13,839 bases of DNA from Lachnospiraceae bacterium (GTDB lineage Bacteria; Bacillota_A; Clostridia; Lachnospirales; Lachnospiraceae): positions 1 through 13,839 of the forward strand of contig VSNT01000104.1 of NCBI GenBank assembly GCA_009774465.1, read 5' to 3'. Shown here one piece after another: positions 1 through 7,176 of this stretch. Each line of letters begins with the position of its first letter. Position 1 is the first letter of the stretch. Under the pieces are notes generated by a model. It did no database searches. It had not been told where the DNA came from and worked only from the letters and a program-made list of their open reading frames with translations. The position numbers and the translations under genes are program-made.

Positions 1-24
1 ATATTATTATGATGATGCTTAAAG

Positions 25-1785
25 TTATTTTTTAATCCGTCTGATTAAAATTCCATTTTTTAACAATGTACTGTCAATATAATGACGTTTATAAAGCACT
101 TCACCTTCTCTTGGAATTTCAATATCTTCCTCTTCACAATTAATAATAACCTCTATATAATTGTCCATCCAGCCTACCTTGGTAAACTCAATTACACGTC
201 TTTTATTAATTTTATTTGGAAAATGGAAATTTCTGTCACGAAGCAAAGGCTCTTCTTTACGCAGCTTAATCAGACTTCTTATCATCTCAATCCGCTCATC
301 AAATTCGCCTCTGTCGATTTTTCCCCAGGGCATACACCTTCTGCAGTCCGGATCATGTCCGCCTTCCATTGCAATTTCTGTTCCATAATAAATACAGGGA
401 CTGCCGGGCATGGAAAACAAAACTGCCAGCTGCTGGAAAAACTCATCCATATTTTTCACGTCAGACCGAAGACGTTTGGTATCATGGGAGTCTAAAAGAT
501 TAAACAAAACATCATTTGTCTGCTGCATATAGCCGGTATAGCATCTGTTGATTGTAAATTCAAAATCTTCATTGCTCAAACTTTTATCTATCCAGAAATC
601 TTTAATGCTTTCCCCTAAAGGATAATTCATCACCGCATCAAATTCGTCTCCCCGAAGCCAGGGCATAGCATCATGCCAGATCTCGCCCAAAATATAAATA
701 TCCGGCTTAATGGCCTTCATACGGTTTCTCAGTTCCTTACAGAATACATGGGAAATTTCATTTGCCACATCAAGACGTATGCCATCCACGTCATACTTTC
801 TTACCCATTCCTCGCATACATTTAAAAAGTATTCTCTCACTCTCGGATTATTGGTATTTAATTTGGGCATCTCATCATAAAAGGCAAAGCTGTAATACTG
901 TCTGCTGCGTGCAGCGCCCTCGTCAAACCGAAAAGGCCATTCACGGATCATAAACCAGTCGTAGTATTTTGAATCAGGCCCCTTTTCCACCACATCCTGC
1001 CAGGGAGCAAACTTTGCACCACAATGATTAAACACTCCATCCAGCATAATACGCATTCCCCGCTTATGAGCCTCGCTCACCAGGGTGCACATTGTATTTT
1101 CATCCCCGAAATGAGGATCAATTCTGGTATAATCCGCAGTATCATATTTATGAGCAGAAGGCGCTTCATTAACAGGCGTCAGGTAAAGCCCCGTAATGCC
1201 AAGCTTTTCCAGGTAATCCAGTTTATTGATAATCCCCTGCAAATCTCCCCCAAAAAACTCATAATTGGTTACACTTCCTTCTTCCCGCCAGGGAAGAACC
1301 CCTTCCGGATCATTGGAAGCGTCTCCATTACAAAATCGTTCTGGAAAAATCTGATACCAGACAGTTTCATTTACCCATTCCGGTGTCTTATTAATGTCAT
1401 CCGGATTCATCCAGGGAAATACAAAGCACTGGCGGCTTCTTCCCTCAAGATTCATCTGTGCCTCACTGATAATACCGTCTTCAAAATAAAACCATTTTTC
1501 ATTTTCCGTCTGTAGTTCAAAAAAATATTTAAGTCTTTTATAGGGCGGTTCAATCGTAGTTGTCCACCATAACTGGTTTTTCAGACGTTTTTTAAAGGGA
1601 ATGTTGACCGCATCCCCTGTCCAGTTTTCTCCGCCTCCTAAGATTCCGGCCTTAAAGGGATCTCCCTGGATAATATTCACATACTTTACATCATATCCGG
1701 TTCTGATATTAATGATTAGTCTGTCCTCGTCAATGGGATAACAATAATTATCATTTGCTCTGTGATATACTGCATTAAAATCCAT
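25..1785 (-). CDS. GH13 alpha-glycosidase (neopullulanase / cyclomaltodextrinase-like), cytoplasmic
   Basis: A 586-residue glycoside hydrolase family 13 enzyme, expected to hydrolyse alpha-1,4 (and perhaps alpha-1,6) bonds in maltodextrins, cyclodextrins or pullulan fragments. An N-terminal beta-rich region (about 1-125) fits a CBM34-like domain. The (beta/alpha)8 barrel then starts near WYQIFPERF (143-151). GH13 motifs are visible: DGVFNH (249-254), DGIRLDVA with the nucleophile Asp339, ILGEIW with the acid/base Glu368, and DSHDTKR with the transition-state stabiliser Asp435. A short C-terminal beta domain closes the protein. There is no signal peptide, so it should act inside the cell on imported oligosaccharides. 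The start is supported by GGCAGGG shortly upstream. It lies 41 nt after the UPF0210 gene with no terminator between them, so it may be cotranscribed, although no functional link is evident. The family is certain; the exact substrate is not. Confidence 0.93.
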   Translation of the reverse strand: MDFNAVYHRANDNYCYPIDEDRLIINIRTGYDVKYVNIIQGDPFKAGILGGGENWTGDAVNIPFKKRLKNQLWWTTTIEPPYKRLKYFFELQTENEKWFYFEDGIISEAQMNLEGRSRQCFVFPWMNPDDINKTPEWVNETVWYQIFPERFCNGDASNDPEGVLPWREEGSVTNYEFFGGDLQGIINKLDYLEKLGITGLYLTPVNEAPSAHKYDTADYTRIDPHFGDENTMCTLVSEAHKRGMRIMLDGVFNHCGAKFAPWQDVVEKGPDSKYYDWFMIREWPFRFDEGAARSRQYYSFAFYDEMPKLNTNNPRVREYFLNVCEEWVRKYDVDGIRLDVANEISHVFCKELRNRMKAIKPDIYILGEIWHDAMPWLRGDEFDAVMNYPLGESIKDFWIDKSLSNEDFEFTINRCYTGYMQQTNDVLFNLLDSHDTKRLRSDVKNMDEFFQQLAVLFSMPGSPCIYYGTEIAMEGGHDPDCRRCMPWGKIDRGEFDERIEMIRSLIKLRKEEPLLRDRNFHFPNKINKRRVIEFTKVGWMDNYIEVIINCEEEDIEIPREGEVLYKRHYIDSTLLKNGILIRRIKK

Positions 1786-1826
1786 ACTGATACCCTGCCT
1801 TTCCTGACTTTTATCTTAAAATAAAA

Positions 1827-3191
1827 TTAATTTTTAAAACTATGGATAGGCGCCGGAATTCTTCCGCCCCTGTTTACAAAATCATCACAGGAGAAAGGAT
1901 TCACCGGCATAATCGGCGCATACCCTAAAAGTCCGCCAAACTCCACCGTTTCGCCAACCCCTTTTCCAATTACAGGAATAATGCGCACTGCTGTCGTTTT
2001 CTGATTCACCATTCCTATTGCCATCTCATCTGCAATAATACCGGAAATAGTCGTTTCCTTCGTGTCTCCCGGTATGGCAATCATATCCAGTCCAACCGAG
2101 CACACACAGGTCATTGCCTCTAATTTTTCAAGAGTGAGAGCTCCTGCTTCCACTGCATTTATCATTCCCTGATCTTCACTGACAGGAATAAATGCGCCGC
2201 TTAACCCTCCTACATAGGAAGAAGCCATAACTCCGCCTTTTTTTACCTGGTCATTTAACAGCGCAAGAGCCGCTGTGGTTCCCGGCGCCCCTGCATATTC
2301 CAGACCGATCTCGCATAAAATATCCGCCACACTGTCCCCGATTGCCGGCGTAGGTGCCAGCGACAAATCCACAATGCCAAAAGGAACTCCCAGTCTTGCA
2401 GAAGCTTCCTGGGCCACCAATTGTCCCACTCTGGTCACTTTAAAAGCAGTTTTCTTTATCGTTTCGCATAAAACTTCAAAATCCTTTCCCCGCACCTTAC
2501 TTAGGGCTGTCTTTACCACACCGGGGCCGCTGACTCCAACATTAATGATTTTATCCGCTTCTGTTACGCCATGAAATGCCCCTGCCATAAAGGGATTGTC
2601 ATCCGGCGCATTACAAAATACCACCAGCTTTGCACAGCCCAGGGACTCCTGCTCCTTCGTGGCCATAGCGGTTTCTTTTACAATCTCTCCCATTAACTTT
2701 ACCGCATCCATATTGATTCCCGTTTTCGTAGAACCAAGATTTACAGAACTGCACACTCTTTCCGTAGTAGAAAGAGCAAGTGGAATGGAGCGGATCAAAA
2801 GCTTGTCCGCAGGAGTCATTCCCTTAGATACCAGGGCAGAATACCCCCCTATAAAATTCACTCCCACCTCATGGGCAACCTTATCAAGGGTTTCTGCAAT
2901 GGCTGCAAAATCTTCTATCCTTTTGCACGCTGCGCCTCCAATCAGAGCAATTGGAGTAACTGAAATTCTTTTATTTACAATTGGAATCCCAAATTCTCTG
3001 GATATTTCCTCACCGGTTGTTACCAGATCTTTGGCTGCCTCATATATTTTATGGTAGATTTTTTCATTTAATCTGTTCAAATCAGAATCAATACAATCCA
3101 GCAGACTAATACCAAGTGTAATCGTACGTACATCCAGATTTTCCTTGGTAATCATTTCATTTGTTTCAACTACTTCAAATAAATTTATCAT
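1827..3191 (-). CDS. UPF0210 (DUF711, 'PFL family') protein
   Basis: A 454-residue member of the conserved UPF0210/DUF711 family. Recognisable features are the N-terminal segment RTITLGISLLDC (Cys33), the CNAPDDNPFMAGAFHG stretch near 193-208, the Gly/Ala-rich GAPGTTAALAL around 301, and the C-terminal GGRIPAPIHSF. The length is normal for the family and the protein looks intact. Databases call it 'PFL family', but I see no glycyl-radical motif near the C terminus, so a pyruvate formate-lyase reaction should not be assumed. It has no signal peptide or membrane segment and is presumably cytosolic. It lies 17 nt behind the ACT-domain gene; the pair is conserved across many bacteria and some archaea, which suggests that the two act together. 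The start ATG has AAAGGAG 12 nt upstream and gives the N terminus usual for the family. The biochemical function is unknown. Confidence 0.92.
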   Translation of the reverse strand: MINLFEVVETNEMITKENLDVRTITLGISLLDCIDSDLNRLNEKIYHKIYEAAKDLVTTGEEISREFGIPIVNKRISVTPIALIGGAACKRIEDFAAIAETLDKVAHEVGVNFIGGYSALVSKGMTPADKLLIRSIPLALSTTERVCSSVNLGSTKTGINMDAVKLMGEIVKETAMATKEQESLGCAKLVVFCNAPDDNPFMAGAFHGVTEADKIINVGVSGPGVVKTALSKVRGKDFEVLCETIKKTAFKVTRVGQLVAQEASARLGVPFGIVDLSLAPTPAIGDSVADILCEIGLEYAGAPGTTAALALLNDQVKKGGVMASSYVGGLSGAFIPVSEDQGMINAVEAGALTLEKLEAMTCVCSVGLDMIAIPGDTKETTISGIIADEMAIGMVNQKTTAVRIIPVIGKGVGETVEFGGLLGYAPIMPVNPFSCDDFVNRGGRIPAPIHSFKN

Positions 3192-3208
3192 TCTCAGCCC
3201 ATGCTCCT

Positions 3209-3481
3209 TTAAATCCTGTGCATTTTATCAAAAATTTCTTCTTTCTGGCATTTAATATCCACACCGATCTCTTCGCCTAACGCATGAAGCTCATCCGCCA
3301 TTTCCCCAAAAATCTTCTCCATATGATTGGTATCAACAATCATCATCATATTAAAATACCCCTGAACAATGGTCTGTGAAATATCCAGAATATTAATTTT
3401 GTTTTCTGCAAGGTAAGTACATACTCTGGCAATAATGCCTACTGTGTCCTTTCCTACTACTGTGATTATTGTTTTGTTCAT
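3209..3481 (-). CDS. ACT domain-containing protein (UPF0237)
   Basis: A 90-residue protein that is essentially a single ACT domain. It opens with KTIITVVGKDTVGIIARV, continues through an AENKINILDISQ helix/strand segment, and has the YFNMMMIVD strand. ACT domains commonly bind amino acids or other small ligands and regulate a partner. This family (UPF0237) resembles the ligand-binding part of GcvR-type regulators but has no DNA-binding domain. It immediately precedes UPF0210, its usual partner, so it is probably a regulatory or structural subunit for that protein; this is inference. The upstream site is weak (AAAGG about 12 nt before the ATG), but the N terminus matches the family. It follows the hydrolase gene by 43 nt of very AT-rich sequence. 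Confidence 0.9.
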   Translation of the reverse strand: MNKTIITVVGKDTVGIIARVCTYLAENKINILDISQTIVQGYFNMMMIVDTNHMEKIFGEMADELHALGEEIGVDIKCQKEEIFDKMHRI

Positions 3482-3524
3482 TTTAAGTCCATACCTTTCT
3501 TAATTGTATATTTTAAAAATTTTT

Positions 3525-4355
3525 TTACGCAATATGTATGACCTGTGATGGCTCGCTTCTGGATGCAACATACATGGGAAAATCAGAGGTTTTGATACAC
3601 GGAAACGCTTCCCCCGACTGTTCTTTATTCATGCTTGCCATTGTAACCTCCACCCGTACCGATTCATAGGCAAGTTCAGGCAGGTTATTTTCCTTGCTCA
3701 AATGCCCCAGCATAACCGCCTGCAGCCTGTCATGAAGCAGATCACACAAAAGCTGTCCCGCCCTTTCATTTGACAGATGCCCCCGGTCGCCCAAAATACG
3801 CTGTTTTAAATAATAGGGATAAGGGCCTACCTGAAGCATATTCACATCATGATTGGCCTCCAGCAATAAGGCATCCATTTCTTTTAGGCATTCTACGGTA
3901 TAATCATTGTATGTACCAAGATCCGTAACAATTCCAACCTTTTTCTTCCCGTGGGAAATTCGGTAAGCCACCGGCTCTGCCGCATCATGAGAGATTCGCA
4001 TGGGATTGCAGATGATGTCCTTTACTATCACCTTTTCATCTGCAGTAACCGTTTGAAATAATTCTTCCGGTATCTCTCCCACCGAAGCAGTTTTTTTGAT
4101 CGCCTCAATGGTTCCTCCCGTTGCAAAAATGGGAACGCCATATTTTCTTGCAAGCACGCCTAACCCGGCAATATGATCCGTATGTTCATGGGTGATAAAA
4201 ATCCCGTCAATGTCATGCATTGACAAATCAAGCTCCTTAAGTCCTGCTTCCGTTCTTTTTCCACTGATCCCAACATCAACTAAAAGATGTGTGGCATCTG
4301 AGCCAACATAAATACAGTTTCCACTGCTTCCGCTGGCAATACTGCAAATTCTCAT
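3525..4355 (-). CDS. MBL-fold metallo-hydrolase, YycJ/WalJ-like
   Basis: A 276-residue metallo-beta-lactamase-fold hydrolase. The N terminus MRICSIASGSSGNC is typical of the YycJ/WalJ group. The metal motif HEHTDH is at 56-61, with further likely ligands His123 (SHDAAE), Asp145 (VTDLG) and His218 (LGHLS). Proteins of this group are thought to be nucleases acting on DNA, and in Bacillales they sit in the walRK operon. Here the neighbours are different: an FtsA-like gene upstream and UPF0237/UPF0210 downstream. I chose the ATG at 4355 over one four codons earlier because GGGAG lies 5 nt before it and it gives the family N terminus. The protein looks intact and cytosolic. The fold is certain; the nuclease role is inferred. 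Confidence 0.92.
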   Translation of the reverse strand: MRICSIASGSSGNCIYVGSDATHLLVDVGISGKRTEAGLKELDLSMHDIDGIFITHEHTDHIAGLGVLARKYGVPIFATGGTIEAIKKTASVGEIPEELFQTVTADEKVIVKDIICNPMRISHDAAEPVAYRISHGKKKVGIVTDLGTYNDYTVECLKEMDALLLEANHDVNMLQVGPYPYYLKQRILGDRGHLSNERAGQLLCDLLHDRLQAVMLGHLSKENNLPELAYESVRVEVTMASMNKEQSGEAFPCIKTSDFPMYVASRSEPSQVIHIA

Positions 4356-4368
4356 TTCTGCTCCCATC

Positions 4369-4386
4369 TGCCTGCCAAAGCAGGCA
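4369..4386 (-). other. Hairpin just upstream of the hydrolase ribosome binding site
   Basis: A perfect 7-bp inverted repeat (TGCCTGC / GCAGGCA) with a 4-nt loop. Read on the transcribed minus strand it ends about 4 nt before the GGGAG ribosome binding site of the hydrolase gene. It has no U-tract on the minus strand, so it is not a terminator for this transcript; on the plus strand it is followed by TTTT, but no plus-strand gene needs it. It could affect translation initiation or mRNA stability. Confidence 0.5.
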
Positions 4387-4394
4387 TTTTATTA

Positions 4395-4430
4395 ACATAA
4401 GATGACTCGCGAAGCGTGGCATCCTTATGT
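4395..4430 (-). repeat. 36-nt imperfect palindrome in the FtsA-like/hydrolase gap
   Basis: Arms ACATAAG and CTTATGT enclose ATG/CAT and a GC-rich core CGCGAAGCG (CGC, loop GAA, GCG), with a bulge and two mismatches. It fills much of the 89-nt gap between the FtsA-like and hydrolase genes. It lacks a U-tract on the minus strand. It could be an mRNA processing element or one copy of a dispersed palindromic repeat; a single window cannot tell which. Confidence 0.45.
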
Positions 4431-4444
4431 TTAGTCCTGCCGGC

Positions 4445-6565
4445 TTAATTCCGCCAGTAAACCTCCATCACATCCCCTGAATGAATAGGCTCCAAATATT
4501 GTGCCGGCCTCCCGTTTAATGTTGCAACAATTCCTTTTCCTCTGGTTTTGGACAGGTCAAAATCTATCACATCAAAAATATCCACATAAACATAACCTGG
4601 CTTACCGCTTAAGGTTATCGGCCTTTTATTGACAATAATCTGAATGACTGCGTTTTCCCCATCAGTTGCCTGAACCGGCTGGTAAACGCCCTCTTCCTTT
4701 TGCTGTCCTTCATTTTGCTTTGAACTATATTCTTCCTGCTGATTTTGTACATAACTTTCCTGCTCTATCTCCTGGCTCCCACTGTAGGTATTGGCCGCAA
4801 GGCTGGCATAATCCTCCATCGTCCATACAACAGAAAAATTTTCATAAACAGGAGTATCCATATCTGCCAGTTTATTATTTACATACAGGTTCATATAGGG
4901 ATCAATAACCACATCCATAAATTCTGTAAGCTGCTTCACTGTATAATAATTTAATATTTCAACTGCATCCTGATCCTGTATTTCATAATAATTTGATTTT
5001 AATACTCCATTTACACTTGTAAATCTGGGAACCTTTACCTTCTTATCATTTACATAAACAGATAAGCTTTCGCCTGTTTCCGGCAGTGCGCCCAAAGTCA
5101 TATGGGCCGGTTCTCCGGCTGTTGATTCTATTACTTTGATAATGTCATTAGCATGAATCGGCGTATTGATATCACCCCGTTCTCCATTTACAATAATGAT
5201 TGCAGCCTCCCCTAATTCTCCTCTGGCCATACGCTGCCTGCCGTTTACCGTGAAAGTAACCGCCCTGCCTCTCTTTGGGAAAAGCCCGTCATTGGGAAAC
5301 TGCGCCTGCATTGCAGCATCGGCAACACTTAACTTGTTATTATCATAAATCTTAATTCTGCTGTCATTAAAGCTGACAAAAATAAAGTTATTACTCTGTT
5401 CATAAAAATTAAGGCAGATACCGACAGGGGTTACCAAAAGACTGTCCTTTTTCACCTCTTCTTCAAATATGATCTGCTGCATCACCTCTTCGCCGCGAAG
5501 GGCTACACGCTCTCTGGCAATTTCCAGCTTGTCCGCAACAGCATCCGTATAGCCTGGCATTTTACCGCCTCCGCCTACTACAAACACCGCGCTTACCGCT
5601 TTATCACCATTTAATTCCTTAATCTTTTCCGCAGCCTGTTCCGCCATATTTTCAATCAGTCCGGCCACTACGCCCTTTATCTCTTCGCTGCTGATGGTCT
5701 GAGGCAAAAGCATGATATCCGTAAAAGAAACTGTATCCATCTCACCAGCATCCCGTTTAATCTGTTCCGCTGTGGCAAAATCCACCAGACAGTGCCTTGC
5801 AATTTCTTCCGTAAGTGCATCCCCGGCAACAGGTATCATGCCATAAGCAAGAATACAGCCATCATTTGTAATTGAAATATCTGTTGTTCCGGCCCCCACA
5901 TCCAGAAGGGCAATGTTCAGCATACGGAACCGCTCCGGAATCGCCAGTTGGATCGCTGCAATAGGCTCCAGCGTCAGGCTTGCAACTGATAATCCAGCCA
6001 GCTCAACAGCCTTATACAAACCATCCACTACATCATCCGGCAGAAAAGTTGCAATCAAATCCACCCCTATGGTTCTTGCTTTATGTCCTTCCAGGTTTCC
6101 CATAGGATATCCATTTAAGTAAAACCGGACTACCGAATGTCCCACACAGTAAAACTTTGCCTCTTCCTCTTCATTTATTGTAAGAAATTCCTGATAGGCC
6201 TGTTCCACTCCTGCAGACACCAGACCATAAATATCCTCCGCAGACACTTCCTTATCACCTGTAAAAGGATATTCCACATGAGTAGTAACTGTCCGCAGTA
6301 CACGTCCTGCTGCGGCAATACAGACTTCGTTCAGTCTCCTGCCCACTGCATTTTCCAACTGCATTTTCACATCAGCAATGGTCTCTCCGACCTTTTGAAT
6401 ATCATGAATCTGTCCATCCAGCATTGCCCTGGTCTCATGCTCTTTTATCCTCTGTGCCATTACAACAAAATGACTGCCGCTTCTATAGCCCACGGTTCCC
6501 ACAATGCTTCTGGTTCCTATATCAAGTCCAAATACCAATTGTCCAGTATATCTTGTTCTGTCCAT
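4445..6565 (-). CDS. FtsA-like actin-fold protein with C-terminal beta-grasp-like repeats
   Basis: A 706-residue protein whose N-terminal ~390 residues are an FtsA/PilM-type actin-fold ATPase. Phosphate-1 motif is FGLDIGTRSIVG (12-23), phosphate-2 is LLDVGAGTTDISI (220-232), and the adenosine motif is VFVVGGGGKMPGY (327-339). FtsA itself is about 420 residues and ends in a membrane-binding helix. Here that helix is absent, and about 310 extra residues contain three apparent repeats of a strand-turn-strand 'VN[GDK]' unit followed by 'VN[GN]...[TE]P[IV]...V': roughly 438-481, 502-582 and 642-704. A Gln/Glu-rich linker (about 595-627) separates the last two. No ftsZ is nearby. The start overlaps the coaE stop by one base (TAATG) with GGGGGA upstream, implying translational coupling. 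A division, cytoskeletal or envelope-assembly role is possible, but its specific job is unknown. Confidence 0.85.
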   Translation of the reverse strand: MDRTRYTGQLVFGLDIGTRSIVGTVGYRSGSHFVVMAQRIKEHETRAMLDGQIHDIQKVGETIADVKMQLENAVGRRLNEVCIAAAGRVLRTVTTHVEYPFTGDKEVSAEDIYGLVSAGVEQAYQEFLTINEEEEAKFYCVGHSVVRFYLNGYPMGNLEGHKARTIGVDLIATFLPDDVVDGLYKAVELAGLSVASLTLEPIAAIQLAIPERFRMLNIALLDVGAGTTDISITNDGCILAYGMIPVAGDALTEEIARHCLVDFATAEQIKRDAGEMDTVSFTDIMLLPQTISSEEIKGVVAGLIENMAEQAAEKIKELNGDKAVSAVFVVGGGGKMPGYTDAVADKLEIARERVALRGEEVMQQIIFEEEVKKDSLLVTPVGICLNFYEQSNNFIFVSFNDSRIKIYDNNKLSVADAAMQAQFPNDGLFPKRGRAVTFTVNGRQRMARGELGEAAIIIVNGERGDINTPIHANDIIKVIESTAGEPAHMTLGALPETGESLSVYVNDKKVKVPRFTSVNGVLKSNYYEIQDQDAVEILNYYTVKQLTEFMDVVIDPYMNLYVNNKLADMDTPVYENFSVVWTMEDYASLAANTYSGSQEIEQESYVQNQQEEYSSKQNEGQQKEEGVYQPVQATDGENAVIQIIVNKRPITLSGKPGYVYVDIFDVIDFDLSKTRGKGIVATLNGRPAQYLEPIHSGDVMEVYWRN

Positions 6566-7161
6566 TACAGATATTCCCCCAATTTTTTGTCTATTTGCCG
6601 GTAAGCTTCCTTTAATTCCCCACTGTTGTCTATTATAACATTACAATGCTCTCTGAACCCGTCTTCCGATAGCTGTGCTTTCATAATTGCATCAATTTTT
6701 TCATCTGAATAATTTCTGGAAGCCCTAAGACGCTTCCGTCTTACCTCTTCTCCCGCGTAAATATACCACATTTCATCTACAAGATTTAAATACCCACATT
6801 CGATTAAAAGAGCCGCTTCCAAAAAGAAAAAATCAACCTTTTCTTCTTTTTCTGCCTTTGCAATTTCTTCCAGTATCATTTCCTTTACAGCAGGATGAAT
6901 TATCTGATTTACCTTTGCAAGCAGTTCCTTTGATTCAAAAATTCTTGCTGCCATTTTTCCTTTGTGTATTGTGCCATCCTCATTTAAGATCTCCGAAGAT
7001 AAAAGGCTGACTAATTTTTCATAGCAGGGCTGACCAGGTTCCTTTACTTTGTGCGCCGCCTCATCCGCCAAAATAATTCTGCATTTATAATTTCTTCCAA
7101 TATACTCCAAAAGAGCAGATTTTCCTGATCCAACCCCGCCCGTAATTCCAATTACTTTCAT
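6565..7161 (-). CDS. coaE: Dephospho-CoA kinase
   Basis: A 198-residue kinase that phosphorylates the 3'-hydroxyl of dephospho-CoA with ATP, the last step of coenzyme A synthesis, in the cytosol. The Walker A P-loop GGVGSGKS is at 8-15. Next come the CoaE-type LADEAAHKV segment (about 32-40), the FFLEAALLIECGY region around the substrate site, and an arginine-rich lid (RRKRLRASR). Length and layout are normal. It starts 15 nt after the polA stop and its stop codon overlaps the start of the FtsA-like gene. The polA-coaE order is common in Firmicutes. The upstream site (GGGTG) is modest. Confidence in function is high. Confidence 0.96.
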   Translation of the reverse strand: MKVIGITGGVGSGKSALLEYIGRNYKCRIILADEAAHKVKEPGQPCYEKLVSLLSSEILNEDGTIHKGKMAARIFESKELLAKVNQIIHPAVKEMILEEIAKAEKEEKVDFFFLEAALLIECGYLNLVDEMWYIYAGEEVRRKRLRASRNYSDEKIDAIMKAQLSEDGFREHCNVIIDNSGELKEAYRQIDKKLGEYL

Positions 7162-7176
7162 ACAACACCCGCATTT

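Noticed and set aside
82..495. Plus-strand ORFs opposite the GH13 gene and similar ones throughout the window
   Set aside because: They lie antisense to strongly recognisable genes, lack convincing ribosome binding sites, and their products show no recognisable domain.
1827..3191. Pyruvate formate-lyase activity suggested by the 'PFL family' name
   Set aside because: There is no glycyl-radical motif near the C terminus and no activating enzyme nearby; the name does not establish the reaction.
4369..4390. Plus-strand intrinsic terminator (hairpin followed by TTTT)
   Set aside because: No plus-strand gene precedes it and the hairpin lies in the minus-strand operon, so a terminator role is not supported.
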